A stretch of DNA of 40,819 bases from Pirellula staleyi DSM 6068 (GCA_945870455.1 CAMBSL010000023.1:1-40819), one strand, 5' to 3'. Shown: positions 26,229 through 34,943, counted from the first letter of the stretch. The notes: generated by a model from the sequence alone, not told the origin. A program made the numbers and translations.

Positions 26229-27098
26229 ATGAGCATACTTTTCGTCCGTCACTTGACCATTGGTTTATTAGGCCTTGCATTGGTAAGTCCGACAGCAAAT
26301 GCACAAGAGCCGATCGCAACCGATCTACGTCAGGCACTTTGCTTTCATGCGTCTTTTGACCACGGGGCGGATGCCGACTTTGCACGCGGCGACCGGACGC
26401 TTTGGAATGCGCCCGCATTGACCAAGCGAGATGCAGCTTCGAAAGGGTTACCGACTAGCGAGGAAGTGACGCTGGAGCCCAAAGCCGGTCGGTCCGGTAG
26501 TGGATGTTTGCGTTTCAGTAAGAGCAAGGGGCCGATGGTTTTTTTCAAAGCCGAAAAGAACTTTCCGACGCTAACCGCAGATGGGTCAGGCACAGTATCG
26601 TTTTGGCTGAGCACAGATCCGGCAAAGGATCTTTTGGATGGATTCTGCGATCCCATACAAATCACTTCGAAACAATGGGATGACGCGGCCATGTTCGTGG
26701 AGTTTGAGAAGCGTCCCGCAGGGATTCCGTTCCGACTCGGTGTTTATGCTGACAAAAAAGTTTGGAACCCGACAGGACGAAAATTCGAAGATATCCCCGC
26801 TGCCGAAAAGCCACTGATTGGTATCGAGAAACCTCCCTTTGTTGGAGGCAAGTGGACCCATGTTGCGTTCTCTGTAACGCATTTCAACTCGGGTGAACCG
26901 AATGGACTCGCTACGTTGTATCTAGACGGAAAAAAAGCTGGCGAAGTATCTCCTCGAACGCAGACATTTACTTGGGATCCGAATCAAGCCGCGGTGATGC
27001 TCGGACTAAGTTATATTGGGCTTATGGATGATCTGGCCATCTTTGACCTTGCATTGACTGCTGAAGAGATTGCTAAGCTGTTTACGAGCGGGCTTTGA
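26229..27098 (+). CDS. Secreted LamG/concanavalin A-like domain protein
   Basis: A 289-aa protein with a signal peptide (MSILFVRHLTIGLLGLALVSPTANA). One LamG-type jelly-roll domain follows: LCFHASFDHGADADFARG at the start, GSGTVSFWLSTDPAK, KWTHVAFSVTHFNSGEPNGLATLYLDGKKAGEV and the terminal MDDLAIFDLALTAEEIAKL. Such domains bind carbohydrates or proteins at the cell surface and are abundant in planctomycetes. The start at 26229 is preferred over the track's 26187 because the signal peptide then begins at Met. It lies 135 nt after the ABC permease, so it is probably an independent unit. Confidence 0.82.
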   Translation: MSILFVRHLTIGLLGLALVSPTANAQEPIATDLRQALCFHASFDHGADADFARGDRTLWNAPALTKRDAASKGLPTSEEVTLEPKAGRSGSGCLRFSKSKGPMVFFKAEKNFPTLTADGSGTVSFWLSTDPAKDLLDGFCDPIQITSKQWDDAAMFVEFEKRPAGIPFRLGVYADKKVWNPTGRKFEDIPAAEKPLIGIEKPPFVGGKWTHVAFSVTHFNSGEPNGLATLYLDGKKAGEVSPRTQTFTWDPNQAAVMLGLSYIGLMDDLAIFDLALTAEEIAKLFTSGL

Positions 27099-27214
27099 TG
27101 GTTTCAACCCGGTGGAGATCTCTCCCGAATAATCACGACGCCTGTAGCGGCCAATTGTTACCTCCGTCAGGACAAGCGGCTTGTTGATTTTTCGGTAACC
27201 CGAAGCGTTAGCGA

Positions 27215-27248
27215 GGGATTGCAGTCGGCTCCTCGCTTACGGGCACGG
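27215..27248 (+). repeat. 34-bp direct repeat, left copy
   Basis: GGGATTGCAGTCGGCTCCTC followed by GCTTACGGGCACGG. It matches 28637-28670 with two mismatches. It sits 17 bp beyond the stop of the orphan secreted gene and is part of a larger imperfect palindrome beginning GGTAACCCGAAGCG at 27194. Confidence 0.8.
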
Positions 27249-27265
27249 AACAACATTGTATACGG

Positions 27266-28522
27266 TTATTCGTTTCTCAACCCATCGCAGACTTTGTTGA
27301 AAAAGCTATTTACGTTGCCACAAGGTGTACCGTTTGTAACCAAAACGGCAAACACGGGGCCGCATTTAGTACTTACGCCGCACCAGTAGCTGGATTGGGT
27401 GGGATTATTCGACATGGTAGTCGCAATTTCCGTGAGCGACATTTGAACCATTGCCGTTTTACCGCCAACCATTGCCTGGTAGCTTAAGTCGCATTGCTGG
27501 GTAGATGGATTGAAGCTGATTTCCGAACCCGATGATGTAGGCTTGGCAACCCGTGAAGCTGATGAACTAAAATCTGCTAATTGAAGCTGAATATCGGACG
27601 GGGGATTTGGCAAATCGAACAGTAGCGATGGCACCGCATATGTTTTGCCATTGGCAGTGAAAAATTGGTACGCGACCGCCATATTGCCTAGTTGGGTTTT
27701 GCCAAAGCCAGGAATGTTAATGGTTTTGATCTCGTAAAAGATAATCTTTTGATTTTCGCCTGGAAGCTTATTGGTGAGCGTAAATGTTTCCATATTTGGC
27801 TGGCCGCCGCTCTCCGGGTTAATTGTTCGCTTAATTAAACTCGGATGCCCCACATAATTACCCTTAAAACCTTTATCTTTTCCCACCTGCCGATCTTGAT
27901 GGCCCGTGCCCTTGGTGTTGATGGCATGGTCGACCGGTGCTGCGCGGTTTTGTTTTGGTGGAAAAGGATCGCTGTCATTTTTACCATTTGGTTGGGCGGT
28001 ACGTGTGCCAAATGTTATTTTGATATGTGGTTTTTCTTTCTTTGGTTTTGGGCCGGAGCCGGAGCCGGGAAGACCTTGCTCGTTAATGGCATGGTCGGAA
28101 GTCAATGTGCCCGAAATAGTGGCTTCGGCAACTGTGACTTCCATAGTGGCATACACATTACCGTCAATCGCTTCGCTCCTCCCAAACTTAATGCCTTCGG
28201 TTTCCGTGAGGGCGCATGTTACCGCATCCAATCCGAGGTCCTTGCCCGCTATTGTTTTGCCTGTTTCGTTAACGGCGTTGATGGTACGCAAAATTTGTTG
28301 CTCGGGCAGTATTAGCTGATAGCTTCCGCGGGTCAATTTCATCTGAAAATTCCCCTCATCGTCGGTGACGGCTTTTTTTTCGGCGCTTGTGCCGGGGTTT
28401 TTCTTGACTACAATACTAATACCCTTTATTGGCTTAACAGCCAAGGCAAAAAGACTGGTCTGCAACAGCAGCAGGCTCAATATGGCGGTTGCTGTCTTAA
28501 GAGAAAAGCTACTTAGAGTCAT
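27266..28522 (-). CDS. Secreted orphan protein with N-terminal carboxypeptidase-regulatory-like fold
   Basis: A 418-aa protein of unknown function. It has a signal peptide (ATAILSLLLLQTSLFALA), then KGISIVVKKNPGTSAEKKAVTDDEGNFQMKLTRGSYQLIL, which reads like a CarboxypepD_reg/SdrD B-type beta-sandwich. The Gly/Pro/Lys-rich middle contains the motif DHAIN twice, and the C-terminus has four Cys (WCGVSTKCG, TPCGN, KVCDG). A GGGAGA Shine-Dalgarno precedes the ATG at 28522. By eye the gene is more A/T-rich than its neighbours. It is bracketed by 34-bp direct repeats (27215-27248, 28637-28670), which may indicate acquisition as a cassette. No family was recognised. Confidence 0.75.
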   Translation of the reverse strand: MTLSSFSLKTATAILSLLLLQTSLFALAVKPIKGISIVVKKNPGTSAEKKAVTDDEGNFQMKLTRGSYQLILPEQQILRTINAVNETGKTIAGKDLGLDAVTCALTETEGIKFGRSEAIDGNVYATMEVTVAEATISGTLTSDHAINEQGLPGSGSGPKPKKEKPHIKITFGTRTAQPNGKNDSDPFPPKQNRAAPVDHAINTKGTGHQDRQVGKDKGFKGNYVGHPSLIKRTINPESGGQPNMETFTLTNKLPGENQKIIFYEIKTINIPGFGKTQLGNMAVAYQFFTANGKTYAVPSLLFDLPNPPSDIQLQLADFSSSASRVAKPTSSGSEISFNPSTQQCDLSYQAMVGGKTAMVQMSLTEIATTMSNNPTQSSYWCGVSTKCGPVFAVLVTNGTPCGNVNSFFNKVCDGLRNE

Positions 28523-28636
28523 AATGTTCTCCCGAACGGGAATCTTGTCCTCGAAACATTCTTAGACTTACAAGTTAAAGCGGAAGCGTCACTCGTCATT
28601 TTCCGTTTTTTATTTATTTTTTATGATGGAAGGCAA

Positions 28637-28723
28637 GGGATTGCAGTCGGGTCCTCGTTTACGGGCACGGGTTACCAACGTGTGGCACGAGGGATTGCAA
28701 TCGGATCCTCGCTTACCGGGCTG
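28637..28723 (+). repeat. Direct repeat, right copy, plus a second diverged copy
   Basis: 28637-28670 (GGGATTGCAGTCGGGTCCTC...) matches the left copy at 27215 with two mismatches. 28691-28723 (GGGATTGCAATCGGATCCTC...) is a more diverged third copy. Both belong to the same family as the perfect palindrome at 17477-17534 (shared CCTCGCTTACG core). Confidence 0.78.
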
Positions 28724-28792
28724 TTGATTTAGTGAAGTCGTTATTGGGTAAGGGCGTTACGACGGATGTCCGAGTCCGTCAATGGGGAATTC

Positions 28793-28812
28793 GACGGACT
28801 AGGAAGTCCGTC
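28793..28812. repeat. Short hairpin between orphan gene and rtcA
   Basis: GACGGACT (28793-28800) pairs with AGTCCGTC (28805-28812) around a 4-nt loop. A weaker related pair, GACGGA/TCCGTC, lies at 28761-28780. The 28566-28875 gap holds only these repeats; no gene is seen. Confidence 0.6.
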
Positions 28813-28875
28813 TTACCGTTTAAGCAACAGCCCCCAAGCCCGAACGGAAGGCCTCAAGTTCCATGGAGTCCAAAT

Positions 28876-29997
28876 CTACTCAATTCTGACTGCGTGCACG
28901 CCCCCATCCAACTCCTCGACGGTTGCTTTGATTTCGAGGAAGCGTTCGATGATTTGCAAGTGGGTCAATGAGTGCAACGATAGGGGCTGAGTCCTAAACA
29001 CGCCACCGCCACGCACCCCTTGATTCCTCGATTGCCATGCGCTGATTGCCAATGGCAACATCCACTGATCGGCTAAATGCCCCCCGACCGGCGCCTCGCT
29101 TTGGATGTACTGGCGAACCTCTTTCAACGCCTCTCTCGCGACCAATTCGGCTCTCAAGTGCACTCGGCCGAATCCTGTGATTACTTCCGTTAAGCATTTA
29201 CTTTCGAGCTCGATCCAAAGGTAGTTGCCAGGGCATTTTGCTCGCACCGATTCGCAACGAGCCTCAGACTCATCCCAATCCAAGCCTCGTCGAATGACAT
29301 CCACCTCCCGTTCGGCAATGTGAATTGGCAAACCAGCCACGCATGCGGTAATCGATCTGCGGGTAAACTCACCGCGTTCCAAAATATCAAAGGCTTTTAG
29401 ACACTTCACCGGTTGAATCTCAGCCCGAAGCTCTCCTCCACCTGCGGGATAAAAACCATATTGCTCAAGAATCAACTTGATCTTAGGTCCCAACCGATTC
29501 ACAAGTGGAATGAATGTCTTCTGCAAGAACTCAAAGGGGGGAGCAAAGTCATTGTGCGTCCCTCCCTCCACCACAATCATCGATGGCGAGTCCGCGATCA
29601 TCAATGCGGGCAACAACGTTTGGACCACGAGAGACGCACTTCCCGCAGTCCCAATACGAAAATGATATTCGCCAGCCACAATCGCTTGAGGCTCAAAAGA
29701 AATAGCTTTCGAACCAAGCTGGTCGCCGGTGACCTTCGCTCGACTGACTTCGGCCGCCGCTTGCACGCAGGTCAAGTGCTGACGCATCAATCCCGGCTTG
29801 TCACGACCGGCGCGGATGTTGACGATCTGCACTGGCTTGCCCGTCACCATGGAGAGGGCGAGGGAGGAGCGGACCATTTGCCCGCCCCCCTCGCCTTGAG
29901 AACCATCGATTTCAATCCAACGGGGTTCAGTCAAATTGGGTTCAGTCAAATTGGGTTCAGTCAAATTGGGTTCAGTCATCCGCTTCATCGCAGGCAT
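28876..29997 (-). CDS. rtcA: RNA 3'-terminal phosphate cyclase
   Basis: ATP-dependent conversion of RNA 3'-phosphate ends to 2',3'-cyclic phosphate. Family motifs are EIDGSQGEGGGQMVRSSLALS, RAGRDKPGLMRQHL, VVEGGTHNDFAPPFEFL, GFYPAGGGEL and the adenylated His in PVGGHLADQWMLPLAI. The 373-aa length is about 30 more than the E. coli enzyme, mostly from an N-terminal run of four LTEP/NLTEP units encoded by 15-bp tandem repeats (29923-29979). Start candidates are 29997, 29988 and 29979; the last begins MTEPN exactly at the repeat. No rtcB ligase or rtcR regulator is adjacent. It is transcribed alone, downstream of MITE copy 4. Confidence 0.93.
   Translation of the reverse strand: MPAMKRMTEPNLTEPNLTEPNLTEPRWIEIDGSQGEGGGQMVRSSLALSMVTGKPVQIVNIRAGRDKPGLMRQHLTCVQAAAEVSRAKVTGDQLGSKAISFEPQAIVAGEYHFRIGTAGSASLVVQTLLPALMIADSPSMIVVEGGTHNDFAPPFEFLQKTFIPLVNRLGPKIKLILEQYGFYPAGGGELRAEIQPVKCLKAFDILERGEFTRRSITACVAGLPIHIAEREVDVIRRGLDWDESEARCESVRAKCPGNYLWIELESKCLTEVITGFGRVHLRAELVAREALKEVRQYIQSEAPVGGHLADQWMLPLAISAWQSRNQGVRGGGVFRTQPLSLHSLTHLQIIERFLEIKATVEELDGGVHAVRIE
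29923..29979 (-). repeat. 15-bp tandem repeat at the rtcA 5' end
   Basis: Three full units of GGGTTCAGTCAAATT plus a partial fourth (plus-strand reading), in frame and encoding NLTEP. The identity between units points to recent slippage-type expansion. Confidence 0.88.
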
Positions 29998-30017
29998 AAC
30001 TCGTCAAAAGTGTCTCG

Positions 30018-30164
30018 TAAGCACATTCGCAACTGTTTTTCAACCCCATTAGCCGTTGGGCGATAGCCCCGATTTTCCAATGGCTCGACGTTCGTCGCGA
30101 ACCCGGGCTATCGTCCCTTCGGCGATCCGTTTGTTTCACTCGAAGACTCGTACCGATGTGCTTA
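30018..30164 (+). repeat. MITE-like element, copy 4 (complete, diverged)
   Basis: Starts TAAGCACATT and ends GATGTGCTTA, 147 bp, same orientation as copies 2 and 3. The inner palindrome is degraded in places (CGATAGCCCCGATTTTCC, GCGAACCCGGGCTATCG). It lies upstream of rtcA and about 225 nt downstream of the dockerin/HbpS gene stop. The flanks (TCTCG left, TCTTT right) are only partly alike. Confidence 0.75.
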
Positions 30165-30388
30165 TCTTTTCCGTTCCGACCACGGTGATCGGCTATGTCT
30201 TGCCAGTCGGCAGATTCGCTGTCGCTGCCCCAGTCGGGAGCATTGGAATTGTCATTTGGAACAAACTCTTACAAACCTGATGACGCAAAGCAGAGGACTA
30301 AGGTTCGCGGTACGCAATGCAAACCGTTTTGAGAGCAGGCGTCCGGTTTAGCCAATTGGTTTGTTTTCGCTCTCTATTCCTTGAGCCA

Positions 30389-32710
30389 TCATGCGCTTGG
30401 ATTGCGGTTGAATTTCTGGAATGGCAGACGAACACCTGCTACAAAGAACTGATCTGCCCGCAAAGGGTCTGGCGGCGTGTAGCCAGCTTGGCCAGCAACC
30501 GTTACCACATCGTCTTGGTCCACTCCGTCTCCACTCACCCCAAATCCGCCAACGAGAGTTTTACTCATCCCCTTGTAAATCGGGGTGCTTCCTGGAAAGA
30601 AAACGATGCCATTTTGATTGAAAAGATTGGCAGGGTCTCGGAAATTTCTTGACGCGTTGAACGAATCGAAAGAGAGAACCGTCGCCGTGCTCGAACCGTA
30701 AACCGATGCTGGTAACGGATTGGCGGGTGCCAGATTCTCAGCGGTTGCAGGATTGATTCCGGGCATGGTCAGAATGCTGAAATCGCCAGGACCCGCAAGG
30801 GCTCCGGTCGGATAGCGTGGACCCGCAAGAAAACGGAATGTTCGATTCGTGAAAGCGGTCTTGCGGGGCACATCTCCAATCGCATCGTTGTTTGCATCGA
30901 CTTGATCGGCTGCAACCAATCGGTCGCTTGCATAGTAAGAGGTGTTGCGGGCCTTGGCGACAGCGACATCGATGGAGAAGATCGTGGCGTCTGGCATTCG
31001 ATAGAGACCTAAAACTTCACCCGTTGAGTCGGTAACGGCGAAAACCATTTTCGTTTTCGCACCTGCCTTAAACGTTTTCAAATCGAGTCGAATGGCGGCG
31101 CGTGTCTTATTCGCTTCGCTGATCCCTTGCTGAATAATCGTGTTTACGTCGGAAGCAAAAACCGCATCAACGCTCGAACCGTGAGGATTGACAAGCCAAC
31201 CTTCAGGCACGCTCTGCCCTGGCAAAGCAAGCGCTCCACCCGGCGTTACTTTCTGATCGACGCCAGAATTGGTGCCGCGTCCACCGCCGTTTCTTCGACC
31301 TACCTGGAATACCTGTTGTTGGCCTGTGGCTGTATTCGCCCGAGTCGGGGTTGGTCCATAAATCTCGAGAGTGATGCCTACCAAGTCGATGCGCCCGTTG
31401 ATGCCTCCGAATTCACCTCGAGAAGGTGCCGTCCCTTCGAACTCCTTCACTGGCATCGGATTGGTTCCAGCCACGGTGCCACCTGCGGCAAAGAATGCAA
31501 TGAACTCGGCTTCAAGTGCTTTGGGTGCATTCAATCGCGACAGCTCAGATTGTGGACCTGCTTTGCCGCGGGCGGACGCATGAACAAAGCCCTGCTCATA
31601 AGTTGCGTAGCCGTCTTTTCCCGGAAAGAAAACGCCAATACCTCCAACGAGAACCGGTTTGCCATTGCTGAACTTATAGAGTGGTATCCCGCCAGGCATG
31701 GTCGCAATGCCTCTACTTTGTGCAAAGGGTAGTCTGCCCGATTGTGTGCCGTACGACTCTGGAAAGAGCTTCATGTAGTCTTTGGCAGCGGTTGGCACTT
31801 GGTCCAAATTGACATTGAATCGTGCACTCAACGCGATGTCATCGACAGTACCCTTGATACCGTCAGCCCCTGAGTTCGACTTCCCATCGCGACTTTGATG
31901 CTCGATTGCGAACAAGTCGACCAGGGGTGTCGATGTAATTTGAGGAGGGAAGTGCCCGCCCAGTCCAATCGGTGCGACAAAACCCGGTCCACGCTTGTTC
32001 GAATTCAAGTCTTGGATGTTTGGGTTCGATTCCACTTCGCGTTGGGTAATGGTCGATTGGCTAATGAATCGAACGGTGCGCGACGTTATGGGTGCTTCGC
32101 CATTCGAAAAGAACGCGGCCGTTCTGGCTTTCGCAACCGCCCCATCGATGGCGAACACAAGATCGCTTTCGCGTCCAGCGAATGTATTGACGACATCCTG
32201 TTCGGTTCTCACACCCAAGATCTGACCCGCCCGATCGACGATTGCGATAATCGCGTCGTTGCTAGTCGTTGCTCGCGATGCACGCTCAAGAAGCTTCTTT
32301 ACTTCCAAGTCTGATATTTGAAGAGATGCCGGTTCGGCTTCTGCAGGTTCCGCCATGTCGAGTGGATCGGGTGCAGTTGACACGTTGGGTTCTGGATTCA
32401 GGAGCGTTTCATCGGACTCGTTGAAAGCATTGATGACCGATAGAGCATCGAGGGCCGTTACGCTGCCATCCGCATCCACGTCCAGATAGACGCTTGACTC
32501 CCCATCGCTATAGGTGATGGTGTCGATTCGATAGGAAGAGCGATTCAGAACATTGATGACGATCAATGCATCCAATGGAGAAAGCTGCGAATCGCCATCG
32601 ACGTCCTGTGGGAAGATCGTGTTGTGAATGGGAGCGACCGCCATCAAGTCGCGAGCTTCCAACCGCTCTAAACCCAACTTTCGTTTGCTTTTTCGATTGC
32701 GATTGAACAT
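30389..32710 (-). CDS. Surface protein with dockerin repeats and two HbpS/GlcG-like domains
   Basis: A 773-aa exported protein. The N-terminus KLGLERLEARDLMA is the planctomycete LEPR-XLL-type motif. Two dockerin-like Ca2+ repeats follow at about residues 36-57 (DVDGDSQLSPLDALIVINVLN) and 77-97 (DVDADGSVTALDALSVINAFN). Two copies of an HbpS/GlcG (DUF336) fold then occupy about residues 130-410 and 500-765. The marks are SDLVFAIDGAVAKARTAAFF and FSIDVAVAKARNTSYY, then GIPLYKFSNGKPVLVGGIGV and STPIYKGMSKTLVGGFGVSG. HbpS of Streptomyces binds haem and senses redox stress; whether this protein does is unknown. It is divergent from the barrel/decaheme operon across 251 bp. Confidence 0.85.
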   Translation of the reverse strand: MFNRNRKSKRKLGLERLEARDLMAVAPIHNTIFPQDVDGDSQLSPLDALIVINVLNRSSYRIDTITYSDGESSVYLDVDADGSVTALDALSVINAFNESDETLLNPEPNVSTAPDPLDMAEPAEAEPASLQISDLEVKKLLERASRATTSNDAIIAIVDRAGQILGVRTEQDVVNTFAGRESDLVFAIDGAVAKARTAAFFSNGEAPITSRTVRFISQSTITQREVESNPNIQDLNSNKRGPGFVAPIGLGGHFPPQITSTPLVDLFAIEHQSRDGKSNSGADGIKGTVDDIALSARFNVNLDQVPTAAKDYMKLFPESYGTQSGRLPFAQSRGIATMPGGIPLYKFSNGKPVLVGGIGVFFPGKDGYATYEQGFVHASARGKAGPQSELSRLNAPKALEAEFIAFFAAGGTVAGTNPMPVKEFEGTAPSRGEFGGINGRIDLVGITLEIYGPTPTRANTATGQQQVFQVGRRNGGGRGTNSGVDQKVTPGGALALPGQSVPEGWLVNPHGSSVDAVFASDVNTIIQQGISEANKTRAAIRLDLKTFKAGAKTKMVFAVTDSTGEVLGLYRMPDATIFSIDVAVAKARNTSYYASDRLVAADQVDANNDAIGDVPRKTAFTNRTFRFLAGPRYPTGALAGPGDFSILTMPGINPATAENLAPANPLPASVYGSSTATVLSFDSFNASRNFRDPANLFNQNGIVFFPGSTPIYKGMSKTLVGGFGVSGDGVDQDDVVTVAGQAGYTPPDPLRADQFFVAGVRLPFQKFNRNPSA

Positions 32711-32961
32711 TCAATTTGATCCGATCTTGACCTTCCAACACTCAGGCGAGAGGCGGACAGAAACGTATCAGTCTTGGGTGGAACCGCCCAGAAGGCTGCA
32801 AGAAGCCATCCAAGAACTATACCTCCCGGTGCCGAATTCGCAACAATTTATGCTTGCATTGCCGGTTTGGCGTCAAAGTCCTCGCAATTCCTACGTTAGT
32901 TTGTTTTCCATTCCACTTCATGCGCCATGCGGACCGATAGGCCTTATGGAGTCAACACTAT
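32711..32961. promoter_or_regulatory. Divergent intergenic region between HbpS-like gene and barrel/decaheme operon
   Basis: The 251-bp gap must contain the promoters of both the HbpS-like gene (minus) and the barrel-cytochrome operon (plus). GGAG at about 32948-32951 is a Shine-Dalgarno 10 nt before the GTG at 32962. No -35/-10 pair or operator palindrome could be chosen with confidence. The ORF 32628-33098 across it is a shadow. Confidence 0.5.
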
Positions 32962-34941
32962 GTGACTTCGTTCGATTTATTTTTGGGAATCTGTTGGCTT
33001 GTGTTCAAGAAACCGTACACAGCTATCTTTGGATGGATTTTGTGGGTAAGTCCCATTTGCGATTGGAAGATCGCGTTTGGGCAAGCGTCCGCAGTTAGTA
33101 CTCCTTCGAACTCGCCGAATGAGACCCATCGTTTTTCGTTTCGGGATGGAGGGCTTGGACAATCCAACCCGCCGACTGAACCGAAAAGCCTTGCGTCACC
33201 AGATAGTGAGAATAGTGTTCTTCCGCCATTCGAATCGTACCCGCCAGAAACAGCACCGTACTTTCGAACTCCCTTTCAAGCGCCACTTGGCTTCACGGGC
33301 CCAAGCTCAGTCGCGCCAACTGAGTCGCAGAGTACCGGCCACTTCGTTCCGATCGAAGATCGATGGCGAATCGGCTCACCTACCTGGGATCGATACGGCA
33401 AGGGCCATCCCGTTGGGGATGACTACCCGTTTGTGCAGGGTGCTTGGTACGATCCGTTCAACCAAAATGTGCTTAAGGGCGATTTTCCAATTGCCGGACA
33501 AGACACATTCCTTAAGTTCCAGTTCAGACAGCTAAACCTTTTCGAGTATCGCCAAACGCCCATTCCAACCACGCCGTTTGAAGCGACGCAAAATCCATCC
33601 GAAAATGAGTTTTTTGGCAACCCGAACCAGTTCTTTTTCACGCAGACCAACTCCGCCGCGTTCGACCTTTTCAAAGGAGATGCTGCATTTAAGCCTGTTG
33701 ATTGGCGGCTGAGGATGAACGTGATCTTTAATCAGAACTATCTCAAGGTTCAAGAGTTGGGGGTCGTCTCTCCGGACGTTCGCAAAGGCACGAATCGCCA
33801 CAAGACGGATTGGGCGATTGAGGAATGGTTCTACGAAACGAAGATTGCGGACATGAGTCCCAACTACGATTTCATTTCGGTGCGTGCTGGTTCGCAGCCG
33901 TTCACCAGTGACTTTCGCGGCTTTATCTTCTCCGATATCAACCGCGGAGTCCGACTCTTTGGAAATCGACTGAGCAACCAAGACCAATACAATGTCATCT
34001 TTTTCGACCAAACCGAAAAGGATACGAACAGCTTGCTCAATACATTCGATGACAGACACCAAAATACGCTGATCATGAACTACTATCGGCAGGACTTTGT
34101 GTTTCCCGGTTACAACACCGAACTCAGCTTCCATTACAATCGCGACAAGGCGAGTACGGAGTTTGACCGAAATGGTTTTCTGGTCCGGCCTGACCCGGTT
34201 GGAGTATTCTCACCTCACCAAGTGGATTCGTACTATCTCGGTTGGGCAGGCAATGGGCACATCAATCGCTACAACATCAGCCACGCATTGTATTACGTCA
34301 CGGGTACCGACGAGTTGAATCCGATCGCCGGCCAGCCTCAAACGATCAGTGCTTTTATGGGAGCTCTCGAGCTATCCTACGATCGCGATTGGGCTCGATT
34401 TCGATGTTCCTACTTCTATGCATCCGGAGATAGCGACCCCAATGACAGCCGTGCTACCGGCTTTGACGCCATCTTCGACAACCCGAATTTTGCAGGCGGT
34501 GAATTCAGCTATTGGAATAGACAGCAAATCAAATTGTTCGGCGTTAATTTAGTGAATCGACAAAGCCTTTTGCCTAACTTGCGGAGCAGTAAATTTCAGG
34601 GGCAAACGAATTTCGTTAATCCTGGTATTCAGCTCGTCAACACGGGCTTTGATGCGGATCTGACAACGAAGACCAAACTCATCACAAATGCCAACTATCT
34701 TTGGTTCAACCACACAGCCCCATTGGAGGCGTTGGTTTTCCAAAACAACATTCGCAGCCAAATCGGTCTGGACTTGAGTGTTGGGTTTGAATACCGTCCG
34801 TGCCTCAACAACAACGTAATCTTTGTCAGTGGCTTGTCAGGCCTCATCGTTGGCAACGGATTTCGCGACTTGTATCAACCGCTCAATGGGCATGTTAGCA
34901 ACCTTGCGGCGGGATTTTTCGAGGCCGCTTTCGAGTATTAA
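32962..34941 (+). CDS. Predicted outer-membrane beta-barrel protein, partner of the decaheme cytochrome
   Basis: A 659-aa exported protein. A hydrophobic signal segment (TAIFGWILWVSPICDW) and a Pro/Ser-rich stretch are followed from about residue 180 by alternating aromatic/polar strands typical of porin-like barrels (FLKFQFRQLNLFEYR, VDWRLRMNVIFNQNYL, NTELSFHYNRDKAS, ARFRCSYFYASGDSD). The chain ends in ...GFFEAAFEY, a C-terminal aromatic as in BAM-assembled barrels. It starts at GTG 32962 with a GGAG ribosome site. Only 2 nt separate it from the decaheme cytochrome gene. It was not assigned to a named porin family and has no CXXCH itself. It may form the pore or scaffold of an electron conduit (inference). 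Confidence 0.78.
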   Translation: MTSFDLFLGICWLVFKKPYTAIFGWILWVSPICDWKIAFGQASAVSTPSNSPNETHRFSFRDGGLGQSNPPTEPKSLASPDSENSVLPPFESYPPETAPYFRTPFQAPLGFTGPSSVAPTESQSTGHFVPIEDRWRIGSPTWDRYGKGHPVGDDYPFVQGAWYDPFNQNVLKGDFPIAGQDTFLKFQFRQLNLFEYRQTPIPTTPFEATQNPSENEFFGNPNQFFFTQTNSAAFDLFKGDAAFKPVDWRLRMNVIFNQNYLKVQELGVVSPDVRKGTNRHKTDWAIEEWFYETKIADMSPNYDFISVRAGSQPFTSDFRGFIFSDINRGVRLFGNRLSNQDQYNVIFFDQTEKDTNSLLNTFDDRHQNTLIMNYYRQDFVFPGYNTELSFHYNRDKASTEFDRNGFLVRPDPVGVFSPHQVDSYYLGWAGNGHINRYNISHALYYVTGTDELNPIAGQPQTISAFMGALELSYDRDWARFRCSYFYASGDSDPNDSRATGFDAIFDNPNFAGGEFSYWNRQQIKLFGVNLVNRQSLLPNLRSSKFQGQTNFVNPGIQLVNTGFDADLTTKTKLITNANYLWFNHTAPLEALVFQNNIRSQIGLDLSVGFEYRPCLNNNVIFVSGLSGLIVGNGFRDLYQPLNGHVSNLAAGFFEAAFEY

Positions 34942-34943
34942 TA

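Noticed and set aside
29413-30066. 217-aa plus-strand ORF
   Set aside because: Antisense to rtcA; the repeated IGFSQIGFSQ tail is just the reverse reading of the 15-bp repeat.
32628-33098. 156-aa plus-strand ORF spanning the divergent gap
   Set aside because: Overlaps the coding starts of both flanking genes in other frames and shows no signal or domain.
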